Assembly: GCA_963785255.1 (NCBI GenBank)
Contig: CAWAUR010000015.1
Coordinates: 372,001 to 436,000 of the forward strand
Origin: Bog-159 sp963785255
GTDB taxonomy: Bacteria > Acidobacteriota > Terriglobia > Bryobacterales > Bryobacteraceae
DNA: 64,000 nucleotides
Direction: 5' to 3'
Below are positions 18,080 through 27,512 of this stretch, piece by piece. The translations under genes were made by a program, and so were the position numbers. Positions within the stretch are counted from its first letter, which is position 1. Each line of letters begins with the position of its first letter. The notes beneath the pieces are model-generated. The model had not been told where the DNA came from, made no database searches, and worked only from the letters and a program-made list of their open reading frames with translations.

Positions 18080-18139
18080 TTACTTCTTCTTCTTGGGCTT
18101 CTTGACTTCTTTGTTGCCTTTATCCCTGCTTTTTGCCAT
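18080..18139 (-). CDS. Lysine-rich 19-residue micro-ORF
   Basis: ATG to TAA encodes MAKSRDKGNKEVKKPKKKK, upstream of thiC on the same strand. Very short proteins of the form M(A/G)KSxDKxxxEVKKPK are found in many bacteria, usually annotated as hypothetical. Its composition suggests nucleic-acid binding, but this is only inference. It sits between the lipoprotein gene end and thiC, separated from thiC by a palindromic element. Confidence 0.5.
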   Translation of the reverse strand: MAKSRDKGNKEVKKPKKKK

Positions 18140-18156
18140 ATCCGCAATTATACTCG

Positions 18157-18705
18157 CTAATGGACGCGATGGAAGGTCGTGCCTGAATCCCAGGCGTCCG
18201 CATCGGCGGCGTGCTGCACCACGAAGCGCCGCAGATCGGCCGAGGATGCCGTGAGAATGATCCGGCCATTCTCTTCGCCCACGATGGATTGCGGCGCAAT
18301 GCCCGATTGCGCGGCCTTCTTCAGCCAGTCGTCATCGAGCACATTCACGAGCATCCGGTCGCCCCGAAGTGAAACCTTGGCAATGAAATGGCCGGAGACG
18401 GCCAGGCTGGGATTCGATTGCGAAACCGCATCCACGAATTCGATATCCTTCAAGCGCAGCAGGTGGATGTTGAACGCTTCGGAGTCGGGGGTGCCGCCGG
18501 TATGGAAAACCGTGGCGTTATATCCATCATCCGCTTTCTGAATCCGCCAGACATCGTCATCCTGGTCGGCCCAGGTGCCTTCCAGAGATGGATCGGAAAC
18601 CAGATCCTGAGAGGTGTAAAACGGGTGAATGGAGACCGCCGGCGCGCAGCCCGTCAGCAGCGCGGCGCCCGCCGCCGCCATCATGGTCAATAGTGTGAAA
18701 CGCAT
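18157..18705 (-). CDS. Predicted lipoprotein of unknown function
   Basis: 182 aa from the ATG at 18705, with GGAG 8 nt upstream. The signal peptide MRFTLLTMMAAAGAALLTGC ends in a lipobox, followed by APAVSIHPFYTSQDLVSDPS. Similar short openings (CxPxxSIHPFYT) occur in acidobacterial lipoproteins of unknown role. The mature domain is mixed alpha/beta with repeated strands (GTWADQDDDVWRI, SGHFIAKVSL). It is likely periplasmic and attached to a membrane. No enzyme motif is seen. Confidence 0.75.
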   Translation of the reverse strand: MRFTLLTMMAAAGAALLTGCAPAVSIHPFYTSQDLVSDPSLEGTWADQDDDVWRIQKADDGYNATVFHTGGTPDSEAFNIHLLRLKDIEFVDAVSQSNPSLAVSGHFIAKVSLRGDRMLVNVLDDDWLKKAAQSGIAPQSIVGEENGRIILTASSADLRRFVVQHAADADAWDSGTTFHRVH

Positions 18706-18757
18706 TGTGAAAACTCCTTTCACAACGGGATAGCGACATCGGCGGCCGGAAATTGCA

Positions 18758-18820
18758 GGGCGCGCTTCGCGCGCCAAGGAGCGGGCCTACGAGGCCCGCG
18801 CAGGCAGAGTGCCTGCCCCA
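18758..18820. repeat. Hairpin repeat family B, copy 5
   Basis: GGGCGCGC..GCGCGCC, GCGGGCC..GGCCCGC and GCAGGCAGAGTGCCTGC arms. It directly abuts the stop codon of the Ser/Thr kinase gene. Confidence 0.85.
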
Positions 18821-21187
18821 CTATCGCGCGGTCCGCAACAACCGCCGCAGAGCCATCTTCAGCGGCGCATAACGGGCCGAGGCCACCATCAGCAGCAGAC
18901 CGGCCACCAGCAAACCGATAGGCCACAGTGCGCGATCCTTAAAGAAATCCTGCTGCAGCCGCACCAGCCCGATAGCCAGAAACAGCATGCCGCTGGCGAA
19001 GAAATTCTTCATCTGTTTCGGAATGCTGCCGAGCACGAAGACGCAGGCCACCACCGGCAGCAAAAATTCGAATAAACGCGCTTCCACACGCATGCCGGCG
19101 CTGGCCGGCGACTTTTCCCAAAGGTCCGACGCCGCCAAACCCAGCAGCAACAGCGAAGTCATCACGTGGCCCGGAATCACGAAGCGGAAGGTCTTGGCCA
19201 CCGCACGCAACTGGGCCGACGAGAACCGTTCACAAACCACCTGCAGTACGAAATAAATTCCGGCGTTGATGATAAACAGATACTCGATCTGCCCGCGGGT
19301 CCAGGGCGCCGTCCGCTTCAGCCAGTCCGCGTAGGGATCGTGAAAGGTCACCACGCCCGTGAGGGCAGCCCACGTGAAGACCACCGCGACCGGATAAAAA
19401 TAGCGCGAATCGTTGGCCAGCCGCAGGCGTTCCAGCACGGCTGCCGTAGCGAAGAACAACGCCGCGCAGGGCAGCATATAGAAGTAGGGCCGGCCGGGGT
19501 CGGTGTCGATCCAGCCGACCATGCCCATGCGCAGCAGGCAGGCCATCGACCACAACGCGGCCATCACTGAGAGAACCAGCGAGAATACCGACGCCCGCGT
19601 AAAGCGCCGCAGCCAGACATAAGCCGGCAATGAGAGCAGCAGCGACCACCATAATTGGGCATTGGTGGTCATTTTGAAGCTATCGAATTTGGAGAACAGT
19701 TCCAGATTTTTTCGGCCTTCGGTGAATCCCGCGAACACGCCATATTCACCCATGGCGACCAGCAGGGCGATCGGCAGCAGCAGGCAAAACGCCAGCAGAA
19801 AGGCGATGGCGATGCGGCGCTGATCGAGCTTCCAGCAGCGGATGCCAAGCCACGCCGTGGGAGCCGTCGCCGCCGCGGCCACCAGCACGGCAGGCGTACC
19901 GCCGAATCCGGCATAACGGAACAACACGATCAGCGCCGCGCCCACCACCAGAATCCAGGCGCCCAGATACAAGCTCACTTGTGGCAGCGACAGCCGGCGG
20001 AACTCCATGATCCAGGCGTCTTCGCGCTCCACTAAACGGTCGTAGCCCTTGCGCAGAAAATCGTATTCGGCATCCGACAGGATGCGGTCCTGCCGCCAGC
20101 CGTCCAGCTCGCGCAAATGTTGGGCGATCTTGCCGGTGATCAGGCGGGCGTAAGAAGCCGGCGCGGCCAGCACGGCTTCCCCGGCCAGAAAGCGCTCCAG
20201 ATCCGCGGCCATTTCCGCAGCCGAGCCATATCGATCGGCAGGCGCCTTCTCCAGCGCCTTCATGCAGATGTTCTGCAGATCGCCGGGGATGTCCCTGCCC
20301 AGCCGGCGCGGCAACACCGGATCGTCCTGACAAATCGATCGCACCTGTTCCGTCAGGCTCTGCGCACGAAAAGGCAACACGCCGGTGAGCAGTTCATAGA
20401 AGATCACGCCGAGGGAAAAAACATCGCTGCGAGCATCCAGTGGCGCATCCGCGCGGGCTTGTTCCGGCGAGAAATATTCGGGCGTGCCCATGATCTCACC
20501 CGTCAAGGTCAGCCGCGCTTCGTGCCCGGAGAGGTGCAGCGCCAGGCCGAAATCGAGCAGCTTCGGCTGCAGGTCGGGACCCACCAGGACATTGCCCGGC
20601 TTCAGATCGCGGTGAATGACCTGGCGCTCGTTCAGGAAGGCGACCGCCGCGGCCACCTTGCGCATCAGCTCCGCCTTCTGTGGCAGCGTGAGCGGCTGCG
20701 CGGCGGTGGTCAGCGGGACGCCTTCCACGTACTCCATGACAAAATGCGGCGGTTCGTTGTCCGGGCCCAGCGAGTAAATCCGCGCCACATTCGGATGGGC
20801 GATCTGCGCCATGGCGCGAGCTTCATGCATGAAACGCGCGCGCAGAGCGGGATTGCCGGCGAATCGTGCGTTGAGCGTCTTGATGGCGACTTTGCGGCCC
20901 AGGCGTTCGTCCATGGCAAGAAAAACCCGGCCCATGCCTCCCGATCCGATCTCGCCAAGTATCTTGTATCCGGAGAGCGTGCCGGGCAAGGGCGCGGCGG
21001 CGCCGGACGGGCCCAGAACCTGGTCGATGGCGGCGAGCGCTTCAAGCTGCGGACGTAATTCGTGGGCAATCTGCGGATAAGCCTGGCAGAAGCCGTCGAT
21101 GGCGGGAGCTTCGTCGCGCGCCTGCCGGTCGAGAAAATCGGCCAGCGCTTGCGCCAGCAATTCTTCGCGGCCGGGAGCGGGTGTCAC
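18821..21187 (-). CDS. Membrane serine/threonine protein kinase
   Basis: 788 aa, GTG start. A short helical N-terminus precedes an intact Hanks-type kinase domain (about residues 70-340): GEIGSGGMGRVFLAMDERLG with the glycine loop, AIKTL lysine, VIHRDLKPGNVLV catalytic loop, LLDFGLALHL (DFG) and GTPEYFSPEQA. The C-terminal ~390 residues carry about ten hydrophobic helices and a short soluble stretch, unlike the PASTA or WD tails of most bacterial kinases. The start overlaps the sigma factor stop (GTGA), so the two are coupled. This gene order, sigma factor then kinase, suggests phosphorylation-controlled transcription. Confidence 0.92.
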   Translation of the reverse strand: MTPAPGREELLAQALADFLDRQARDEAPAIDGFCQAYPQIAHELRPQLEALAAIDQVLGPSGAAAPLPGTLSGYKILGEIGSGGMGRVFLAMDERLGRKVAIKTLNARFAGNPALRARFMHEARAMAQIAHPNVARIYSLGPDNEPPHFVMEYVEGVPLTTAAQPLTLPQKAELMRKVAAAVAFLNERQVIHRDLKPGNVLVGPDLQPKLLDFGLALHLSGHEARLTLTGEIMGTPEYFSPEQARADAPLDARSDVFSLGVIFYELLTGVLPFRAQSLTEQVRSICQDDPVLPRRLGRDIPGDLQNICMKALEKAPADRYGSAAEMAADLERFLAGEAVLAAPASYARLITGKIAQHLRELDGWRQDRILSDAEYDFLRKGYDRLVEREDAWIMEFRRLSLPQVSLYLGAWILVVGAALIVLFRYAGFGGTPAVLVAAAATAPTAWLGIRCWKLDQRRIAIAFLLAFCLLLPIALLVAMGEYGVFAGFTEGRKNLELFSKFDSFKMTTNAQLWWSLLLSLPAYVWLRRFTRASVFSLVLSVMAALWSMACLLRMGMVGWIDTDPGRPYFYMLPCAALFFATAAVLERLRLANDSRYFYPVAVVFTWAALTGVVTFHDPYADWLKRTAPWTRGQIEYLFIINAGIYFVLQVVCERFSSAQLRAVAKTFRFVIPGHVMTSLLLLGLAASDLWEKSPASAGMRVEARLFEFLLPVVACVFVLGSIPKQMKNFFASGMLFLAIGLVRLQQDFFKDRALWPIGLLVAGLLLMVASARYAPLKMALRRLLRTAR

Positions 21188-21774
21188 GGCTGCTCCGCCA
21201 GTGCGCGGAAGCGTTTCAGCGCGCGATGCAGCAGCAGCGCCGCGCTCTCCCGGGACTTGCCCAACTTAGCGGCAATTTCGGCTGTGGCGAGACCTTCTAC
21301 CTTCGCCAACAGAATCGCCTGCCGGTAATCCTCGGGCAGCGCATCCAGCCGTTTGAAGAGCGTCTCTACGGCCTCCTTCTCCGACAAAAGGAGCGATGGC
21401 GTTTTGAAATCGGCCGGATCGGGACCCGCCGGATTCGTCTCGGTGCGAAACCGTACAACCTCCCCAGGCTGGCGTTTCTGGCGGCCCTGGAAACGTGCGG
21501 TATCCTGCACCACGTGGCCGGCGATGGACGACAGCCAATTCCAAAAGCTGCCGGGCGATTCGTAGGTGAATTGTTGCAGGTCGCGGAAGGCGCGCAGGAA
21601 GGTCTCTTGCAGCAGGTCGTCGATTTCGACCGACGCCAATAATTCGGCGCCGGCTTTATATCGAAGCAGAACAGCCAGCCTGCGGCGGTATTTGGCGAAG
21701 AGCACGGAGAAGGCTTCGTAGTCTCCACCTTTGACCCTTTCGATAGCGCCAAAGCTGGTGGTGGGCGGGGACAT
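21184..21774 (-). CDS. ECF-type RNA polymerase sigma factor
   Basis: 196 aa. Region 2 is at about residues 20-90 (LFAKYRRRLAVLLRY, VEIDDLLQETFLRAFRDLQQF, SFWNWLSSIAGHVVQDTARF). Region 4 is at about 125-190 (LDALPEDYRQAILLAKVEGL, TAEIAAKLGKSRESAALLLH). The linker is long for an ECF factor. No anti-sigma gene is adjacent; instead a membrane Ser/Thr kinase gene overlaps by 4 bp. Sigma factors paired this way are known from Planctomycetes and Acidobacteria. A likely mechanism is activation by threonine phosphorylation rather than by anti-sigma release. Confidence 0.9.
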   Translation of the reverse strand: MSPPTTSFGAIERVKGGDYEAFSVLFAKYRRRLAVLLRYKAGAELLASVEIDDLLQETFLRAFRDLQQFTYESPGSFWNWLSSIAGHVVQDTARFQGRQKRQPGEVVRFRTETNPAGPDPADFKTPSLLLSEKEAVETLFKRLDALPEDYRQAILLAKVEGLATAEIAAKLGKSRESAALLLHRALKRFRALAEQP

Positions 21775-21820
21775 GCAACTGACGCCAGTTTAGCGCGCGG
21801 GAGCTATGCCTGTCCCGCAG

Positions 21821-21886
21821 TGGGCGCGCTTCGCGCGGCCGTTGAGCGGGCCTACGAGGCCCGCGCAGGCTACGAGCCTGCCCCAC
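21821..21886. repeat. Hairpin repeat family B, copy 6
   Basis: GGGCGCGCTTCGCGCGGCC, GAGCGGGCC..GGCCCGC and GCAGGCTACGAGCCTGC arms. It lies between the sigma factor start and the end of the second TolC gene. Confidence 0.85.
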
Positions 21887-21894
21887 AAAAGCTC

Positions 21895-23736
21895 TTACCG
21901 GTTTACCGTCCCGCGCAACCCCTCATCGACCGTAATATTATTTTTCTCCAGGCTCTCCCCCAGCACCTGATCGAGAGACACGCGCGCATGCATATATGTC
22001 GCCAGCGCGCTCAGCTCCGATAACTGCGCGGTAACCAGCGTGCGCTCGTCGATAATAATATCGTTGAACGTAGATATACCGTAAGAAAACTTCTTGCGCT
22101 CGCTGGAGAGTAACTCCTCCTGCAGAGTGCGGGTCTCCTTAGCCGCCAGATACTTCGCGCGCGACTGCCGCAGCGCGCTGAGCTGGTTCGAGATATCCAC
22201 CACGATCTGATTGGTATCCCGCTGCGTGGTCGCCTGCGACTGGCGGAACTGTAACTGGTCGATTCCATAGTCGCCTTGCGCCTGCCGGTTATGCAGCGGA
22301 ATAGAAAGGCCCAGCGATGCGGCTTCATTGGGAAAGTCGCGTTGAAAGATCTGTTTAAGCGCCGTGCCATAGCCTCCCACGAAGTATGGATCGGGCATAT
22401 ACTGCGCCGTGCCGGATGCGCCGCGGTTGTAAGTTTGCGCTTGCAGCGTCAGATTCGGCATTAGAGGATTCTCCGTGCCCGCCAGGGAGATCTGTTGAGT
22501 TTGCTCCCGGAAGTTCGCCACAGCCACGTCCGGCCGCTTGGCCATGGCAGTCGAAACCAACTGGCGCAGCGGCGGCAGATCGTCGTTTTCCGGGACTTCC
22601 AGGCGGTCGAGCGTAACGATATCGGCGGCTTCGATCTCCGGATCCATGGTGCGGGTGATGGCGTCTTTCAGCGCGGCTTCCCGTTGCCGCACGCCGTACT
22701 GGGCCACCACTACATCGTGCAAGCGGCCGGCGACCTCGGCTTCGGAGCGCGGCAGTTCCACGCGCGGCAGGGCGCCTGCATCAATCTCTTTCCGCGTATC
22801 GTCCAGAAACTTCTGCGTCATATCGAGAGCGCTGTGCCTGATCTTCAATTCGTCGTTGGCGCTTACTAAGTCCCAATAAAGGTTCAGTACACTCGCGGTA
22901 AGATCGAGTAACTGAGAGCGGAACTGTTCACGGGATGCCACTGTGTTAATCTGCGCGATGCGGATGAAACGGTCGTTGAGTCTGACGCCAAACCCTTGCA
23001 ACAGGTTATGCCGGATGGCGAGGCTTACATAAGGACCTCTTTGCGGCTCCAGCGCGTCGGTAGGAGCATTCTCATTCAGATACTGTTCGTAATCCGTGAT
23101 CCGGACATACCCGCCTGTCAGGAATCCTTCCTGAAGGAAGGTATTGTAAGTGTGAACGGTCTGAATCAAGGCGGGCGTCTGACTTACCACGGCGTTAAAT
23201 TGCGGCTGGCTCAGGTGCGCAAACGTCGTACTGTTTTGCAGGACGGGATCCAGATTGGGAGTCACCACGCCAATCTGTTGGATGGTGGCTCCGCCCGTGC
23301 TGCCGCCGCTCGATCCGCTACTGCCGCTGCCCAGACCGGCGGCCGCGATACTGCCGTTTACGCCCAGGCCGCTATCCACGCTGGCCACCTGCGCGGCCGC
23401 GCTAGGCACACCGCGCAACGTTCCGCCGGCCTTTTGCCGCTCCAGCGCCGATTGCGCCAGCAGCGGTCCGTAGCGGTCGATTTCCAGGTCCAGATTGTTC
23501 TCGATCGCCAGCGCCAACGCATCTTGCACGGTCAGGTATAACTTGCCGGCCCGCAGCAGATCGTGCAGCCGCTTTGAATTATGGAGCGCGATCGCCGGAA
23601 CTTCCGGAGGCGCATAAGGGCGGATGGGAGCCATGAGATTCGGCTTCTGAATCTGATACTGGGAGTCTTGCGCCGTCGCCAGCGCCGCGGCGCAGATACA
23701 AGCCACAAAGCTCTGCCACAACCTTGGGGATCTCAT
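21895..23736 (-). CDS. TolC-family outer membrane protein (second of tandem pair)
   Basis: 613 aa with a signal peptide (LWQSFVACICAAALATAQ). TolC-type proteins form trimeric channels across the outer membrane and periplasm for efflux or secretion. The two helical hairpin repeats are visible: ALALAIENNLDLEIDRYGPL at the start, then FRSQLLDLTASVLNLYWDLV and the matching FNDIIIDERTLVTAQLSELS. It is longer than E. coli TolC because of a Gly/Ser-rich insert near residues 120-160 (GLGSGSSGSSGGSTGGA) and a loop before the first hairpin. Its start overlaps the stop of the paralogue upstream by 4 bp. Confidence 0.9.
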   Translation of the reverse strand: MRSPRLWQSFVACICAAALATAQDSQYQIQKPNLMAPIRPYAPPEVPAIALHNSKRLHDLLRAGKLYLTVQDALALAIENNLDLEIDRYGPLLAQSALERQKAGGTLRGVPSAAAQVASVDSGLGVNGSIAAAGLGSGSSGSSGGSTGGATIQQIGVVTPNLDPVLQNSTTFAHLSQPQFNAVVSQTPALIQTVHTYNTFLQEGFLTGGYVRITDYEQYLNENAPTDALEPQRGPYVSLAIRHNLLQGFGVRLNDRFIRIAQINTVASREQFRSQLLDLTASVLNLYWDLVSANDELKIRHSALDMTQKFLDDTRKEIDAGALPRVELPRSEAEVAGRLHDVVVAQYGVRQREAALKDAITRTMDPEIEAADIVTLDRLEVPENDDLPPLRQLVSTAMAKRPDVAVANFREQTQQISLAGTENPLMPNLTLQAQTYNRGASGTAQYMPDPYFVGGYGTALKQIFQRDFPNEAASLGLSIPLHNRQAQGDYGIDQLQFRQSQATTQRDTNQIVVDISNQLSALRQSRAKYLAAKETRTLQEELLSSERKKFSYGISTFNDIIIDERTLVTAQLSELSALATYMHARVSLDQVLGESLEKNNITVDEGLRGTVNR

Positions 23737-25652
23737 CGCAACCCTCCTGGCTTGTTCGGGTCCGGCAGCGATTCGGGCAGAATCGCCTCTCTCGCGACAT
23801 GCCCATTCACGGCTTCCTGCATGGAGATATGATTCACGTCCAGCGTTCGCCCCATGGCCAGATCGAAGGCAATCTTGGCGTGCGTATAATTCGCCATGGC
23901 CTGCACCTCCGCGTCTTCATCGTTGGCTAAGTCTCTTTGCGCTTGGATTACCAGGGTGACGGTCGAAACGCCGTGTTGAAACCGGTTCTCTTCGTCCTTA
24001 AGACTTTGTTGCGCCAGTTTCCGGGTGTCCACGGCCGTCTCATAACGCGCGCGCGCCTGCTGCACGCCGATCAACGCGGTCTTTACATCGACAGTTACCT
24101 GATTGGCGGCGCGTTGTAGTCTAAGTTCGGCCTGGCGGAGATCGAGTTGATCGGTCACATAGTCGGCCTGCGCCTGGCGGTTACGAAAGGGAATATTCAG
24201 AGTAAGTCCAGCGGAGTAGTTCGGAAAATTGCGCCGGAAAACCTGCGCCAGCGCTGTGCCTGTGCCGCCGACGAAGTATGGGTCCGGCGTGCCGCAGCAA
24301 CCGTTATACATAGGATTGACCGGACCGCTCAGGCCGTTGTTGGTGAACTCCAGAAAGCCCTGCAAGACAGGCAGCAACGCGTTGCGGGATCCGCGGATGG
24401 ATATTTTCTCGCTATCGATGTTGATCTTGTCCTGTTCGATCTCCACGCGGTTGGTCATGGCTTCGGGTATCAGTTCCGCCACCGGCTTCAGATTGTCGCT
24501 GTTAGGCACTTCGATGGCGTTCAGCGGCACGATGTGCACCTCATCCAGCCAGGCGTTCGACATGGCATTCCGGCTCAACGTGTTCTTCAAGACGATCTCC
24601 TGCTGTTGCACGTTGGTTTGGGCGATCAACAGGTCCTGCTTACTCACCGAAACCTGCGCCGCGGCGCGGGTCACTTCCACCGCCGGCAGCGATCCGATCT
24701 TCACCATCTTCTGATCGTCTTCGTACAGCTTCTGCGAGGTAGCCAGCGCTTCTTCCTTGATGCGCACCGCATCCACAAAGCTCACCAGGTCCCAATAAAG
24801 ATTCAAAGCGGCGGAGACCGTCGTGGCTACCTGTAACTTCAGTTGCAGGTTACTGATCTTCATGTTGTTCTTGGCGATGCGGATGTCGCGGTTATTGACG
24901 CCGATCTGGGACCCTTGCAGAATCGGCTGGTAGATCGTCAGATCGAGATATCCTGTAATCGACGGGTTGAACAGATTCACCGGAGTGTTCTGCACACTGT
25001 GATAATCGAAGAATGTAAGTTGCGCCGACGTGCCGGTGACGAACTGCTGATAATACTGGAAAACAAACTGGTGGTAATCCGTTGTAAGAGCGGAAGTCTG
25101 GTCCAGCAACAGGTTCGTTTCGGGCGTGGTCTGATGTCCGCCAAACTCTCCAATGTATAGTTGCGGATCCAAGCTGGGGGGCACCGGGCCGATCTGAGTT
25201 ACAATGCCGCCGCCGGAACTTAGAGCGGCGCCACCGCCCAGTCCGTTGGCATTCACGCTGATTCCCGCCGTACTGACGCTGGTGGGCCCGGCGGCGATGG
25301 GCGTATCCACCGAGCGCAGCAGGCCGCCGCCTTCGGTCCGGCGCAACACTTCGCGTGCCAGAAAGGGACTGTAGCGCTGCACCGCGATATCGAGGTTATT
25401 CTCCAATACCAGGGCAATCACATCGTCTACGGACAAGTACAGATTGCCGGACCGCACCAGCGATTCCAGGCGCGGCGAATTGGTGAGCCGGACTGGCGCC
25501 ACCATGCGCCTCTCCATATGGAATGGCTTCAGTACGTGGCCAAATACCGGCGGAGGTTTGGGTGACTGGATGGCAACTTCGGAAGATTGAGCGAAGACGA
25601 TCGAACTCGCAGCCACGCACACCAGGGATGGGACACTTCGAAATGAGTTCAT
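23733..25652 (-). CDS. TolC-family outer membrane protein (first of tandem pair)
   Basis: 639 aa with a signal peptide (SLVCVAASSIVFAQS). It has the same architecture as the gene it overlaps: DVIALVLENNLDIAVQRYSP, a Gly-rich insert (GLGGGAALSSGGG), AALNLYWDLVSFVDAVRIKE, and a second repeat ending VSTVTLVIQAQRDLANDEDA. The two are clearly paralogous but well diverged. No membrane-fusion protein or inner-membrane pump gene is next to them, so the partner is elsewhere. Both start with long N-terminal extensions rich in proline (SPKPPPVFGHVLKPF). Confidence 0.9.
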   Translation of the reverse strand: MNSFRSVPSLVCVAASSIVFAQSSEVAIQSPKPPPVFGHVLKPFHMERRMVAPVRLTNSPRLESLVRSGNLYLSVDDVIALVLENNLDIAVQRYSPFLAREVLRRTEGGGLLRSVDTPIAAGPTSVSTAGISVNANGLGGGAALSSGGGIVTQIGPVPPSLDPQLYIGEFGGHQTTPETNLLLDQTSALTTDYHQFVFQYYQQFVTGTSAQLTFFDYHSVQNTPVNLFNPSITGYLDLTIYQPILQGSQIGVNNRDIRIAKNNMKISNLQLKLQVATTVSAALNLYWDLVSFVDAVRIKEEALATSQKLYEDDQKMVKIGSLPAVEVTRAAAQVSVSKQDLLIAQTNVQQQEIVLKNTLSRNAMSNAWLDEVHIVPLNAIEVPNSDNLKPVAELIPEAMTNRVEIEQDKINIDSEKISIRGSRNALLPVLQGFLEFTNNGLSGPVNPMYNGCCGTPDPYFVGGTGTALAQVFRRNFPNYSAGLTLNIPFRNRQAQADYVTDQLDLRQAELRLQRAANQVTVDVKTALIGVQQARARYETAVDTRKLAQQSLKDEENRFQHGVSTVTLVIQAQRDLANDEDAEVQAMANYTHAKIAFDLAMGRTLDVNHISMQEAVNGHVAREAILPESLPDPNKPGGLR

Positions 25653-25804
25653 TGTGCAGGTGACTCATTGGCAATTCCCCTTCCACTATGTTCTCCAGCG
25701 ACCGCGTAGTTTTGCGGCGTTTGCGGTGTCCGGTTTTGGGACCGAATGTTCGATTTCATGCAGGCCCCACGCTGTGTGCGATGCGAGATATGCTGGGAGC
25801 ATCT

Positions 25805-27142
25805 ATGAATACATCCGTTTCCCGCCGCTCGTTCCTGCGGGCCGGCGCCGCCGGCGCCGGGAGCCTGGCCGCCGCAAAAACGATCCTGTTATCTCCGCAG
25901 GCTCTGGCAGCGCCGCCTGCGGGCGAGCATGTCCGCTTCGGCATGATCGGCATCGGCATGCAGGGCTCCGGCCTGCTGGGGACTGCGATTACACTGCCCG
26001 GTGTGGAGTGCGTCGCGGCCGCCGACCTTTACGATGGCCGCCATACGCTGGCCAGGGAGATCACCGGTAATCCCGATCTGCCCACCACCCGCCGCTATCA
26101 CGAATTGCTCGAGCGCAAAGACATCGATTGCATTGTGGCCGCGGTGCCCGATCACTGGCACATGCGCGTGGTGGTGGACGCCTGCAATGCGGGCAAAGAT
26201 ATCTACTGCGAAAAGCCCATGTCGCACGCCGCCGAACAGGGGCTTGCCATGGTGGAGGCGGCCCGCAAGAACAGCCGCATCGTGCAGATCGGATCGCAGC
26301 GCGTCAGTTCCGTGCTGTGCGCCAAGGCGCGCGAGCTGTATCACAACGGTGCTATCGGCGACGTGGAAATGGTGGAGCTCACGCTGGGACGCAACGATCC
26401 CACCGGCGCCTGGGAATATCCGCCGCCGTTCGATCTTTCGCCCGCGAATCTCGATTGGGATACCTGGCTGAACGACGCGCCTAAGATTCCCTTCGACGCA
26501 AAACGCTTCGCGCGCTGGCGCTGCTGGAAAGAATACGGCACGGGAGTCGGCGGCGATCTGATGGTCCACCTGATCAGCGGCATGCTGTTCACGCTGGGTT
26601 GGAACGAAGCGCCGCGTTCGGCGCAGGCGCTGGGCGGCATCTTCCGCTGGCCCGACGGCCGCAATATGCCGGACCTGCACGTGGTGCTGTTCGATTATCA
26701 CGGCACCCCGGTTTATGTCCGTCTGGGCCTGGGCACCGAAACGCCGGAGTTGGCGCGCTTCATGGGACCGAAGGGCATTCTGGACGCCACCGGCGGCGAA
26801 CTCCGGCACTCGCCGCAACTGGGCATCGATACCGCGCCGAGCTACTACACCAGCAGCTTTCCGAGGAAGATGCGCGCCGAATACGTCCGGCAGTGGGAAG
26901 CCGAGCACGCCGTCACACCCGGCCACGAGCCGTTGATGGACGACACGGTCTACAAGGGTAACGATTGGGACGATATCCGTCCGCACCTTTGGAACTTCTT
27001 CCAGGCCGTGAAGAGCCGCAAGCCGGTGACGGAAGATGCGGTCTTCGGCAATCACGCCGCCATCGCCTGCCACATGGCGAATGAGTCTTACTTCCGCAAG
27101 AAGCAGGTGTTCTGGGACGAAGCGGGCAATCGCATCACGTAG
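25805..27142 (+). CDS. Gfo/Idh/MocA-family oxidoreductase, Tat-exported
   Basis: 445 aa from the ATG at 25805. I chose this start because it places a twin-arginine signal (SRRSFLRAGAAGAGSL) at the N-terminus. The NAD(P)-binding Rossmann fold starts with VRFGMIGIGMQGSGLLG, and the EKPM motif (DIYCEKPMSHAAEQG) carries the conserved Lys. The C-terminal domain ends in GNHAAIACHMANESYFRKKQ. Exported members of this family act on sugars or glycosides and are abundant in Planctomycetes, Acidobacteria and Bacteroidetes. The substrate is unknown. TAG is followed directly by a second TAG that starts a family B repeat. Confidence 0.88.
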   Translation: MNTSVSRRSFLRAGAAGAGSLAAAKTILLSPQALAAPPAGEHVRFGMIGIGMQGSGLLGTAITLPGVECVAAADLYDGRHTLAREITGNPDLPTTRRYHELLERKDIDCIVAAVPDHWHMRVVVDACNAGKDIYCEKPMSHAAEQGLAMVEAARKNSRIVQIGSQRVSSVLCAKARELYHNGAIGDVEMVELTLGRNDPTGAWEYPPPFDLSPANLDWDTWLNDAPKIPFDAKRFARWRCWKEYGTGVGGDLMVHLISGMLFTLGWNEAPRSAQALGGIFRWPDGRNMPDLHVVLFDYHGTPVYVRLGLGTETPELARFMGPKGILDATGGELRHSPQLGIDTAPSYYTSSFPRKMRAEYVRQWEAEHAVTPGHEPLMDDTVYKGNDWDDIRPHLWNFFQAVKSRKPVTEDAVFGNHAAIACHMANESYFRKKQVFWDEAGNRIT

Positions 27143-27219
27143 TAGGACAGGCCTCCCGGCCTGTCCGGGCGGCCTACGAGGCCGCCGCAGGCAGAGTGCC
27201 GGCAGAGTGCCTGCCCCAC
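27143..27219. repeat. Hairpin repeat family B, copy 7
   Basis: Starts TAGGACAGGCC immediately after the upstream stop. Includes GGACAGGCC..GGCCTGTCC, GGCGGCC..GGCCGCC and a duplicated GCAGAGTGCC unit. Confidence 0.85.
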
Positions 27220-27512
27220 ATTTCCGCAATCGGACATCGCGATCTGATTTACAAAGCTCTAAGCACCGCCATCTTTGCGTGGTGGTAGGCGATTCAATTG
27301 CACCCATATAGAACCGCACATGGCCACGGAGGACGTTGCGAACGAACAAAGGCACTGCGGCGAATCGGCACGTAGAAAATAGGGCTGCGGACTCGCGGTG
27401 AAGGTGAGATACTTGGCGTCTCTCACTACGCCCTCTATGGTGAACCATTTGCCGAAGGCATTTACTTTATGGCTTAAGGCAAACTCCTGGTTGACGCGCT
27501 TTGCGCCGCGGT
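27220..27512. other. Non-coding or decayed sequence
   Basis: About 290 bp with no supportable gene. It lies between a family B repeat and a permease remnant. Short frames here lack ribosome sites. Confidence 0.4.

Noticed and set aside
17976..18080. TPP riboswitch upstream of thiC
   Set aside because: No CTGAGA or paired thi-box cores were found; the region is a GT/CA-rich palindrome.
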